A stretch of DNA of 64,000 nt, taken from Pyronema omphalodes (Eukaryota; Ascomycota; Pezizomycetes; Pezizales; Pyronemataceae). The stretch's first letter is position 1. The number at the start of each line of letters is the position of its first letter. This document shows, one piece after another, positions 44,608-54,689 of the stretch. Where the stretch lies: the NCBI GenBank assembly GCA_024516155.1, contig JAJJXM010000117.1, forward strand, positions 1 to 64,000, in the 5' to 3' direction. A program made the position numbers and the translations under genes. Below the pieces are notes generated by a model. That model did not search any database. It was not told the origin of the DNA and saw only the letters and a list, made by a program, of their open reading frames with translations.

Positions 44608-46950
44608 TCATGGCCGGTCCACTTGACGAGGTACTGCAGGTTTCCTCTTGACCAACGGCTATCCAGAATTTCATCCACGAACCATTCTTCTTCGCCGTCT
44701 ACTACTACTGGTAGGGGCGGTGGGATAATCTGGCCAGGGAGGGGGTCCGAAGGGGCTGGGTTTAGTAGGGACACGGGGAAGGTCCTATGATGTTTCATTG
44801 TCTCCGGTATATCCAATTCATAGGCGTGGGATCCAATGGGCCGTAACACAGTGAAGGGGCCTAGGTGTTTGTTTTCCAGTTTCTTTGAGGGGTGGCGGGT
44901 TCTGAGGTTGCGGGCGTCCAGCCATACTAGGTCTCCTGGCTTGAAGACCGGCGCGGGGAGTCGGGAATTGTCGGCGGCCTCTATGTGGCGGGCTTGGGCG
45001 TATTTCATTTCAGAACGTAAGACGTCATGGATGTGTGACATCCTTTCCGCTCCCTCGTTCGCTTTCACTTCTTCAGGATTGTCTGTCCTGATTTCCAATT
45101 CGAAGGAGCATTTGGGGTGTTGGCCGTATATAGCGTAGAACGGAGACAGCGCCGTTGTATCCGATACTTGGTTATTTGCAGCAAATTCTGCCAGTGGTAA
45201 AAATTTCTTCCAGTCGTCTTGTAAATAACAGACGTACGCGCGGAGATATTGCTCCGTAACCGCATTGATTCTTTCTGTTTGGCCATCGGTCTGGGGGTGG
45301 AAGGCCGTGCTCGTGGCAATTTCCATACCCATGCAATTTGCCAGGTGTTTCCAGAAGTGGGCCACAAATTGCGGGCCGCGGTCGGACACTACTGTGTCTG
45401 GCAGGCCGTGTAGTTTGAATATGTTTTCCAGGAAGAGTTGCGCGAAGCCTTCTGCGTCAATCGTGGAGTGACAGGGGACTAAGTGCCGCTGTTTCGTGAG
45501 TCGGCAAACGATCGCACATATTGCGTCGAAGCGATCTGATGTCGGTAGTCCAGTAACAAAGTCCACAGATATATTCTGCCACGGGTGGTGCGGGACCGGT
45601 ACACATCTTTTCTCATCGAGGGCCAGTAATAATTTCTGGCGAGGAGTTCGAATGTCTTTGCACGGCCCGGGTGTCCCATGGTGGGGGGGTCGTGGTGATG
45701 TTGTAGTAGTTTCAATCGTAGTTTGTCCAGCGCGGGGACATAGAGGCAGTCTCGGTAGTACAATCTGTTTTCCAACACGGAGCAATCGGCGAGTGATATG
45801 TCCTTACAGATTTGTGTACCGTCTTCCAGCATTCCCAACAGTCGGTTGGGGAATGAATCTGTCTTGTAGCCCTCTTTAAACAGGAGGTCCACTTCGGAGG
45901 GTGCAAGTTTCATGGGCGGGGTCATGCACAATTGGAAGTTTTGTGGCTTTAGGACAGCTTGCTGATTCGCTAGTATACGTTCGTCTCCCTCTCCCGGGAG
46001 GTCGGCGGCTCGTGTCGTCAGGGCGTCCGGTTTCCCTCCCAACGTTCCCGGTCGGTAGGTGATGACAAAGTTGAACCGAGAAAGGAATTCGGACCAGCGT
46101 GCTTGTCTTCTGTTTAGTAGCTTTGTCGTCATAAAGTATTCGAGGTTCTTGTGGTCTGTCAATACTTTTATCGGGAAGGCGGAGCCCTCCAAGTGGGGAC
46201 GCCATTCCTCGAAACAACGAACTATTGCCAGTAGTTCTTGGTCATAGATCTCATAGTTGCATTCTGCCAGGGAATGCTTTTTGGAATAAAACGCGACGGG
46301 ATGTAACACGTTATCGTCGTCGTATTGTGATAAAACTCCAGCGGACACATAGTCAGATGCGTCTGTTTCTACTACAATCGGCTTCTCGTAGTCGAAGTGC
46401 TTGAGAATCGGTGCTGATGTAAATGCGTCCTTCAGTCGGTCGAAGGCGCTTTGCTGATCTTTACCCCAGGTAAAGGGGATTGCTTTACCATCTTTCTTTT
46501 TGGTCAGAGCCGTTAGAGGGGAGACCACTTTTGAGTAGTCTTTGATAAATCGTCGGTAGAAATTCGCGAAACCCAGGAACTCTTGGACCTGTTTCGGGTT
46601 TCCGAGTGACCATTGATGGTACACTCTACTTGGGCGAGGTGTGTGATTTTTCCTGAGGATATGGGGTGGCCGTCGATAACTTCGACCGTTCGGGCGGTGG
46701 ATAGGGGGGTTAGGGGGAGTTTGTGATGGCGGGCGAAATTGCGGTCAACAAAGGCGATACCAGTGGCGCCGCAGTCAACGAGCGCTACTGTTTTCACGGA
46801 GCGGTTATTGGAAAACAAGGAGCAAGAGAGAACAAGGTGTTTGCATTCTAACTTTCCAGTAAAACTTGCGCCCGATAATAGCAATGTATCAGCAATAATT
46901 TTCCCACCAGCGGCAGAGCCATCTTCTTGCAGCTGGTTTATTCTTTTCCC
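44608..46950 (-). pseudogene. pol: gypsy A3 pol with two deletions
   Basis: Protease LVDCGATGIAF (about 46780) runs to GHSET. The sequence then jumps to [16 protein letters not shown] of the RT thumb, so the RT catalytic YLDD is gone; GAAAC at the junction is a short homology. RNase [13 protein letters not shown] and integrase HPGRAKTF are present, but the second Cys pair of the zinc finger is deleted. VSDRGPQF and FHPQTDGQTERI remain. The chromodomain begins (FVDEILDSRWSRGNLQYLVKWTGHD) and is cut at 44608. Confidence 0.9.
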
Positions 46951-48290
46951 GACACCTCTTCTTCATTATGAAATAATTCCACGCTCGCCACTTTAACATT
47001 CGTCTTGGCGGGGCACGACGCAGCCATGTGGCCGAGGCCACCGCAGTAGAGGCAACGTCCTTCTGACAGGCGGGTCGCGCGCTCCTGTGCCGACAGTTTC
47101 TGACGGGGTCCCTGGGCAGGGGTTTGCTTGCTGGAGGAGGCGGTGGTGGCTTAGGTAGCGGGGGTGGGGCGACTGGTGGCGGGGGTGGCGGTGGTAGTGG
47201 GTTTAACTTGGCCGCGGTTGGTACGCAGCTTGCGGAGGTTCTCAAGTGCTCTCAATTGGGAGTCCAATTTTTGGCACTGGTCAACAAATTCGTGCATCGT
47301 AGCAGTGGGAGGGGCGCCAACCAACTTTTCGTGCAACTCGAGGGACAGGCCGTTACGCAGAGCATCCATGGTGGCGGCTTCATCCCAGCCTAATTCTGCG
47401 ACCAGGGAGGAGAACTCTGCATAATAGTCCGAAAATTCGGGGTTGTTTTGTCGGAGATTTTGTAGTTTGAAACGAGCCGTTGCGCGCTCGTCCGGGTCTC
47501 CAAAGGTACGCTGTAAGATTTTAATGACGTCCTCGACGTTGTTGAGGGCCCAGCGGTTGCCATTTTCCTTGATATAAGGAAGAATCTGATCCAAGGCGCG
47601 TCCGCGGAGGCGGCCCATGGCATAAGAAATCCGCTTGTGAGGAGTTGGGAAGCGTAGTTCGTCGCTCACCAACTTGATGCGAAGCAAGGAGACAAAGCGG
47701 CGGAGGTCCTCCCTGTTGGACCCATCGAAGGTTGGCGGATCCGAAATTTTGTCTCCGGTAACGCGGATGCCAGGGGAGGCGAGTAGCGCGTCGATGAGTT
47801 CACGCTGGCGGGTGAGCTCCTTCTCGTAGTAGTGAATTTCATTCGTATCTGCTTGTTCCTCCGGGGTTAGGAGGATTTCGGGGTCTCGGGGGGGAAGTCT
47901 TGGAACTGGTCCGATTATAGCGGGGGCGGGGGCTGCGGCTGCGGCTGCGGCTGTGGTAGGGGGTGCGGCGGTTCGCGGCACTGTTTCTGGGCCATTTGGA
48001 TAAACCTGGACGGAGCCAGTCTGGATAACGACAGGGGGAATGGGGGCAGGGGTGGGAGCTTCCGGAGCGCGGGAGGCGACAGGGCTGGAGACCCGAGTGC
48101 TGTTACGGGAGCCGGGGGTTTCCGCGAGGTCATTTAAGAGGCAGCCCGTGGGATGGTCTTGGGCGTCTAGGATGGATTGCGCGAGTTGTTTGGTGAAAGT
48201 AAGCGGTTCATGGCCGTCAGGGAACTGGGTCATGGAGGCAGCGTTCACGATTTGCTGCCAATGTCCTTCGTCGATAAGTTTAACGTGCAT
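46938..48290 (-). pseudogene. gag: gypsy A3 gag, frameshifted near the end
   Basis: Starts MHVKLIDEGHWQQIVNAAS at 48290 and is open to a stop at about 47151 in the Pro/Thr-rich tail (SRPTPAT). The zinc knuckle and tail lie in another frame. Gag core is as in A. The frameshift heptamer TTTTCCC (plus strand) at 46944-46950 is kept. Confidence 0.88.
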
Positions 48291-48522
48291 TCTGGCGGGC
48301 TCGGAGGATTGGCTTGAGTCTGATGGTGTGGCGGACGTGCTCCTGGTAAGTGTAGTCCTGGAGTTCCCAGCGGACCACAAGGTAGCAGTGATTTTCTGCT
48401 CTTCGGATGGTTCTTCGCACTGCGCCAGCGAATCGGTCGGAAATCCCGAAGGTCTCGTTTAGGGTGTGAGTTTCCAGGGCTTGTTTTAAGGCGTGTGTCC
48501 AAGCAGAACCGGTGGGGTTCAT
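48280..48522 (-). CDS. ORF0 of gypsy A3, 80 aa
   Basis: Differs from the A copy (15436-15678) by about one residue (WTHAL instead of WTYAL). Overlaps the gag start by the same 11 nt. Open, unlike gag and pol of A3. Function unknown. Confidence 0.55.
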   Translation of the reverse strand: MNPTGSAWTHALKQALETHTLNETFGISDRFAGAVRRTIRRAENHCYLVVRWELQDYTYQEHVRHTIRLKPILRARQNAR

Positions 48523-48557
48523 GCGTGTTGGTTGAATAATTATTCGATCGAACGTAA

Positions 48558-49086
48558 TGTCAGGGAACTAGGAACGGACGTTCAAAGAACACACTGAACA
48601 CTACCGGCAAGGGGGACTAGGCGGGTTCCAGGACGGGGAACGGAAAGGCAAGGACCGAAGTGCACGCCAGACGGACGGCACACGAAACAGGGACAGGGAC
48701 AAGGACAAGAATGGCGTGGGACTGAAAGGAGAAGTCTTTATGAAGGACAAGGGAAAGACACAAGACGTTCGATGGAGAACTCGACAACGGGGAGGCAAGC
48801 CTCCTTATGTACAAAGGGGCGGCCAGCACTCTTGCTGGGCCGTCATCCAACATCGCTACATGAAAGCTTGCGTTCTCCATCAATTCACCTGCGACGCCAC
48901 AGCTCTCCAGCTCATGGTACGTCATCCATCATCAATCAGTCTATCAACCACAACGGCACGGCACACACAACAACACAACGACAACACAACACAACACGGC
49001 AAGACAACGGCACGATGTCGACAACAACAACGACAACATAATGATGACGCAACAACACAACGGCTCGTCAGCCGTGTGCCGTGACA
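48558..49086 (-). repeat. 5' LTR of gypsy A3
   Basis: 529 bp, TG...CA, same family as the other A LTRs. Followed at 49087 by GCTGAGTCACGAG, which is D LTR sequence inside the right arm of its palindrome. Confidence 0.95.
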
Positions 49087-49357
49087 GCTGAGTCACGAGT
49101 CATGAAGGAGCAAGTATAAGAGGAGGAAATTTGTATGTAGTTTATTTCTTCAGGCAATCAAGTTTCTATTTACTACAATCCTATCTACAAAAGTTCCCTT
49201 GTGATATCCCCATCTCTCCGAAACTCACCTGTGATGTCCCAGCCAAACCCTTGCCGATTCCCAACTTACCAGCCTTACCCAACCCGCCGCCGCCCTCCTC
49301 GCCGCCGAAACCCCCGCGCTGCCTGTCGTCAGTAACCGTGGATACGGATTCTGATAT
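49087..49357 (+). repeat. 3' LTR of gypsy D, right part
   Basis: Matches 30809-31078 of the 5' LTR with few changes, including the TATA-like region and the CAATCAAGTTTCTATTT block. Here CGCAATCAA reads GGCAATCAA. Ends TTCTGATA, then TSD TAGAT. Confidence 0.92.
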
Positions 49358-49362
49358 AGATA

Positions 49363-51429
49363 GAGCATCAGGTTTCCCATTCTTAACCCCAGGTCTGTAA
49401 TAAATTTTGAAGTCAACTCCAGCAAGCTCTTGAGCCCATCTAGGTTGACGCCGATTGAGTACTTTTGTTGTTGTGAAGTACTCCAGGTTTTGGTGGTCGC
49501 TGTAAACTTCCACAGTAAACATTGCTCCTTCAATATATCGTCTCCATACTTTAAATGAGTGAACAATAGCTAATAGCTCTTTGTCATGAATCTCATCATT
49601 AATTTCAGGAGGAGCGAATTTTCTTGAATGGAAAGCAATTGGATGCAACTTCCCATCATCCCCTTTCTGAGATAGAACTGCGCCTAGAGCAAAATCAGAA
49701 GCATCAGTTTCAACAATGCAGACCTTTCTTGGATCAAAATGATGCAAGATTGGTGCTGTAGTGAATCGTCTCTTTAGCTCGTCAAATGCTAATTCCATCG
49801 CAACAGGCCATTCCCATTTCTTTGGATCGCCTTCCGTAGATTCCGTAACAGGACGACATATTCTTGAGAAGTCCTTGATGAATCTCCGATAGAAGTTAGC
49901 GAATCCAAGAAAGCCTTGTACTTCCTTCAAGGACTTTGGGGGTTCCCATATAAGGACTGTTTCCACCTTGTCCTTAGCCATTTCAATCCCATTTTCGCTT
50001 ATTATATATCCCAGAAATTCCACTTTCCTTTGTCCCCAGACACATTTTTCCGGTGATATAACCAATCCATGTTCTTCCAACCTTTTCAATACTTCTTTAA
50101 CCAACTCATCATGCCTTTCTTCCATCTCCGCATCCATGAGTACATCATCAATATATGCAATAACTCCTTGGTCCAACATATCCCTAAAGATATGATTCAT
50201 CATATCTTGGAAGGTGGCCGGAGCACTGCTCAATCCAAAAGGCATAACCAAAAATTCATATAGTCCATATTGGCACCTGAAAGCCGTTTTCCGTTCATCT
50301 CCTTCTTTTATTCTTAGTGGATGGTATCCATCCTTCAGATCCATCTTCGTAAATATTTTAGCTCCTCGAACTCTGTCCTGTAATGCTGACATAAGTGGGA
50401 GCGGGGATCGGTTGGCAATTGTAATTTTATTGACGCCCCGATAATCAACACATAACCGAAGACCTCTACCATGGGCCTTTGGGATGAAGAGAACAGGAGC
50501 TGCCGCTGGGACCTGGAAGGTCTGATTTTTCCGGTGCGCAGCATATCTTTCAACCATTCTCTAAGTGTCTCCAGCTCAACTTCGTTAAGAGCATAGACCG
50601 GTCACCAAGGAGGAGGCTCTCCTTCTTTTAGGTCAATTGCATGGTCATAAGGTTTGTGTTCAGGAAGCCTATTCGCTGCTTCCTTTGTCATGATATTAAT
50701 CCAAACACGACATTTTTCAGGGACTTGTTGACGTGCCTCTGATAATTCCTCCGTGGTGGATACTGATGAGATATGGCCTGAAACTAAGGCTTCTGGATGG
50801 TCGAGCACATGTCTGTCGACCTGCAGGGAGCAGGCACTGGCTTGCACCTTAGTGCACTTCACTTTGCAACGTGAGGAGGTGAATGAGATCTGGTTCTGTT
50901 CTCCCCAGAGGTTGCAAGGCTGATGTTGAGCCATCCACCAATATGGGAGGAAAGCATCGCAGTCGCTATCTAGTGGAGCGACTTCAAAAGGCTCTGCAGC
51001 AAAGTGGTTCTTATGCTGCAACATGAATGGAACCGTACAGAATACTCCTGCTCCAGCAACTATGTCATTGTTAAAGTTGCGAATTTGGAGGGGGGTGTCT
51101 CTTTTGACGGTTGGAATTTTGAATTTGTGGACAATGCTTTGTCCAGGAGGGCAGCAGTAGAGCCTGTATCCGAGAGGACTCTAACTGTGCGTTGCTGATT
51201 CTTGGACCAGTTGAGAACCATATTGATTATTGGTCTCGGTCCATGGTGCGGAGGAGTTGGAGCTAATTCCCTAGTTCCTGGAATAGCATCTCCATTGTTC
51301 GATCGTCGACTCTTAGTCCTGGTCGACTCAAGGCTGTCCATTATTTTCCTTTTTGTTCCTGCGCATTTCCCAATTATTGCGTCTTTATATGATTCCTCCT
51401 CGGGTGACGCCTCCCTAGAGGACTTTAAA
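49363..51429 (-). pseudogene. pol: gypsy B2 protease, RT and RNase H
   Basis: High to low: protease VRVLSDTGSTAALLDKA (about 51160; DTGS kept), a frameshift near 51075-51110, distal protease DCDAFLPYWWM, RT start with a stop near 50600, then an open stretch 50557-49363 with LRLCVDYRGVNKITIANR, MDLKDGYHPLRI, YIDDVLMDA, RRFIKDFSRICRP, VETDASDFALGA and YRPGVKNGKPDALS. Cut by D at 49362. It has Gly codon GGA where B has its first TGA. Confidence 0.92.
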
Positions 51430-51866
51430 AATCCGAATGGATATTCTCCACATCCTCCAATTCCCGAATCCTTGGTTGCGCATCAGGCATTTCTGTATCC
51501 TCATCATCCTGCCTCACTGCTGCAGTTTTTGCCTTCTTTGTGTCCTTGGGCTTTTCCAGTTCTTGCCCTTCTTCATTATCATCGTCACGCTTCCTCTTCC
51601 CCGAAGAAGCTACCTCGCCATCCTTTGCCAACTCGGTTCCCCCAACTGTCTTCTTAGCATAGCAATTGTACATTCTATGTCCAGAACGACCACAACGCCA
51701 ACAGTCTGCCTTTTCCTTCTTGTGGTTGTCAATTTCGGCTTGTGGAACTCCCTGCAAAGCCTCCCTTCCGGAGGCGTATACTGCAGGTTTCACAGATTTC
51801 TTATCCTTTTTCCAGACAAATCCCTTTCTTGGTCCCTTATCCTTGACTTTCTGATATGCGTCGACT
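51425..51866 (-). pseudogene. gag: gypsy B2 gag C-terminus
   Basis: Zinc knuckle CWRCGRSGHRMYNC (about 51700) and an acidic, Lys-rich tail ending ENIHSDF, as in B. The segment upstream of the knuckle differs from B (KGPRKGFVWKKDKKS). The T5-stop sequence at the gag/pol overlap is conserved. Cut by L2 at about 51866. Confidence 0.9.
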
Positions 51867-52303
51867 ACCGCACCACACAGCAACCGCTGACCCCCCCCCC
51901 TGCATTTTCGACAACAACAACAATTTCCCCGATTTTCGAATCGGTAATCGATTTCTTACCTCGGAATTACCCCGAATCTCGATTTTCGGAACCCAGCTAC
52001 CGTTTACCGTTGAGATTCAGCGGAAAAACGCGATTCTGGGACCTCCGGGCCGGATTCCGGGCACTTTCATCAACGCCGCTCCACCACCCGCCCTCCAATC
52101 ATCAAACCGACCTTATTTTCGGTTTCGGCATACCGAAATCCCCCCCCCCCCAAATCCCCCCCCCACCAGCAGCACTGGTTGTGGTGATACCCCAAATTTC
52201 CCCCCTTTCGGACCCCTTTCCTCGCGAGACATTTTCCTGCTCGCTTAGCAAGAGCCTCCTCACGTGACTCCTCGCCATCGCTTACCGTACCACCGGTTAA
52301 GCG
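51867..52303 (+). other. L2 5' UTR
   Basis: No gene. Contains CACCACACAGC, a C10 run near 51890, which is also in L1 and L3, and further C runs (52140-52165). Antisense frames here are shadows. Confidence 0.7.
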
Positions 52304-53988
52304 ATGGACGCTAACGCACCCATCCCTGCCACGCCCTCGCGTATGCAGGTACCCGAGAATATTTTTAGCCCTGACGAGCTTTCCCGAATCAACGCCCCGC
52401 ACGCTGGCTCCTCCGCCATCGCGACCTCTAAGAAATCAACGACCGTCACCGGAAAAATCATCAAACGCTCCACCAAAAAATCCGACTCTAGAATTGACCT
52501 CCTCCGCAAAAATGCCACCCAACCGAAAACAAACACCCCCATGAACCTTGATGGGACCCCCGTCGAAACAATGCCGACCGCTATGGACACCGACAAGTAC
52601 CCCGACACCGACTCCGACTCCGACTCTGACCTGGACCTCAACGACAGCCAGCACGCAGTAACTACATCCGACGTCACCCTCGCGACCTTATCCGAATTGA
52701 TCAAGATGAACATCATGGATCTCCTCCGCCCAATGAATCAACGCCTCGAAACTGTGACCAAACGCATCGACAAACTACACCGAACCAACACCCAGCCCCG
52801 AACCAACCACCTCGCCGACAACCCCCCGACCGCCCCCAGCACCGCACCCGCCACCAAGCCCATCACCAACGACGTACACCATTGGATAGCGAGATGCCAC
52901 ATACTTGAAGAAGTCTTACGCAGCAACAACATCGCCATCCCCCTCGACGCACCCCGGACTGCAACCGGCCCCTCCAACGCACCCTCGACGCCGTGGGCGG
53001 ACCCCTCCAAAACCAAAACTCTCTTCAAAGCCAACCCCCCCACTAACCCCACACCCGCCACTACTCGCCCCGTCGTCAAACGACAGCCCCGAACCCGCCC
53101 CCAGGAAATCGTTCTGCCCTGCCCCAACCCCAGTGTCCTCCCGGTCCACACGAGAGTAGAGCTGGGTTTCGCAGTGAACAAAGCACTGCTGGAGGCCAAA
53201 GCACCCTCTCACATGGGAGTCACTACGGTCCGCAAAAACCAAGCGGGAAATATCATCTTGACACTGAACCCTGCTACCACTGCCGAAGAGCTAACCGCAC
53301 ACTTAGAAACAATTCAACGCGCTGCCCAAACGGTACACCCCTCTCGCGACAACCCTCGCATCACGAAAGATGGTATAAACTCGCCGTCCACGGCATCCCC
53401 ACGGACATCTACCCCGACACTGAGGAAGGAATGCGCCTCCTCCGGGAAGAAATCGAACGGAGCAACAACCCGGTCACCCTGGCCCAGACTCCGCGGTACA
53501 TGACGACGGCAGAAAAGCGCGCTGGCAAGACGGCCTCCAGTGTAGTAATTGCAGTGCGCACGCCCGACGAGTTGGCCCTCCTCAAAGGCCGTAAGGTGCT
53601 GGTCCTCTTCGAAGCGCGAAGGGTTACCGAATACTTCACCGCGAGGAAAACCGATCAATGTCGACGGTGCCAACTCCACGGCCACCACCACGCAACCTGC
53701 ACTGGACCCCCCAGACCGATCTGCGCCCTCTGTGGGAAAGAACACCCCACGGAGAACCACAACTGCACCGAATGCCCGACGAGAAACGGTAAGTCGTGCT
53801 CACACACTAAGTACGAATGCAGAAACTGCGTCGAGGCTGGCATCCCCGAACATGACCATCCCGCCTTTCACAAACAATGCCTGACTCGCCTCCGCATCCA
53901 CAAGGAAGCCAGAGAGGCAACCCAACCCGCCGCCTCTACCTCACCCAACCCTACAGACAAAGACACCGACATGATCCAACATGTCTAA
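52304..53988 (+). pseudogene. L2 ORF1 (gag-like), one frameshift
   Basis: Starts MDANAPIPATPSRMQVPENI. The acidic Ser/Asp repeat region DTDSDSDSDLDLND (about 52595-52640) is followed by HHWIARCHILEEVLRSNNI and the conserved hydrophobic domain. A frameshift at about 53360 is followed by PRYMTTAEKRAGKTASSVVIAV and zinc knuckles CRRCQLHGHHHATC, CALCGKEHPTENHNC and CRNCVEAGIPEHDHPAFHKQC. The stop overlaps the ORF2 start (ATGTCTAA). Confidence 0.88.
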
Positions 53989-54395
53989 TTACAACCAATT
54001 GGCAACGACAATCCGAATAGTTTCCCATAATATGAATCGCCAACGCCCAGCCCTCGACTCACTCCTAAACAGCGCCTGCACAACAGCAGACATCATCCTG
54101 CTACAGGAAATCAACATCACCGACCCCGCCTTCGCCACCACCCACCCCGCCTTCACGTTGGTCCTGCCCACCCGCGGTGACAGAGCTTCCAACAGGACAG
54201 CGGCGTATATCAATCGCACAAACCCTTACCTGAAAGTATCACAACGCACAGACATATGTACAGACCCGGACCTCCAGGTCCTCGAGGTAGGTACAGATCT
54301 CATCCCCGCGTTTTTCCTTTCAAATATTTATAATGAACGTGACCCCGAAACCCAAACCTACACAATTCCCCGCACCCTATCACCCCTTTCCCTCC
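53981..54395 (+). pseudogene. L2 ORF2, endonuclease N-terminal part
   Basis: ATG at 53981, overlapping the ORF1 stop by 8 nt. SHNMNRQRPAL (catalytic Asn present), LLQEINI (Glu present) and DLQVLEVGTDLIPAFFLSNIYNERDP. Cut at PRTLSPLSL by L3; continues at 61045. Confidence 0.92.
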
Positions 54396-54520
54396 AAAAC
54401 ACCACACAGCGATTTCGACCCCCCCCCCTAGCTATCGCCACAACCACGCGGAAATTCACCAATTTTCGTGCGGCATTGTCTTTAGCTACTTCGATTTACC
54501 TTGCTGAAGCATTTTCAGAC

Positions 54521-54574
54521 CAGGTCTGCTCTTTTTCGTTGTGCGAACAGCGAGGAGGAGTCCTCAGACCCCTG
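54521..54574 (+). other. hairpin in L3 5' UTR
   Basis: CAGGTCT (54521-54527) pairs with AGACCCCTG (54566-54574), with CTCTTTTTCG just inside. Corresponds to 32418-32471 in L1 with compensatory changes. Confidence 0.6.
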
Positions 54575-54689
54575 AGAAGGCCCCCGGCGAAGGCATCCAT
54601 CAACCCCCCACATCAACAACAACTCTTTTCATCGAAATCACCTCGCTCCCCTCTCCATCTCATCGACAACAAACGATCCCGAGAAGCCG

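Larger units (their letters stand above)
44608..49086 (-). mobile_element. Ty3/gypsy A3, inserted in D 3' LTR, heavily deleted
   Basis: Minus strand, same family as A. Has the 5' LTR (48558-49086), ORF0, gag and parts of pol. Its chromodomain end and 3' LTR are missing at 44607/44608, lost together with part of the host D LTR. Two internal deletions: about 1.2 kb from protease to mid-RT (junction about 46597) and about 0.1 kb in the integrase zinc finger (junction about 45603). Confidence 0.93.
30267..49357 (+). mobile_element. Ty3/gypsy chromovirus D with an extra third ORF
   Basis: TSD TAGAT (30262-30266 and 49358-49362). 5' LTR 30267-31078; internal region 31079-44227; 3' LTR split into 44228-44607 and 49087-49357. 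Order: gag, protease, RT, RNase H, integrase, chromodomain, ORF3, LTR. L1 is inserted at the gag-protease boundary and A3 in the 3' LTR. Gag and pol carry stops and frameshifts, whereas ORF3 is open. Confidence 0.94.
10453..51866 (-). mobile_element. Ty3/gypsy element B2, container of nested insertions
   Basis: Minus-strand chromovirus, same family as B. Pieces: gag C-terminus and pol (51866-49363), a 31-bp pol scrap (30236-30266), pol from after RNase H to chromodomain (14869-13104), LTR (13103-11692), then 5' leader and gag N-terminus (11691-10453). Element A splits pol at 14869/30236 (TSD CCCCC) and D splits it at 30266/49363 (TSD TAGAT). L2 truncates it at about 51866. The single LTR is flanked by internal sequence on both sides, so this is not one simple element. 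Confidence 0.92.
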
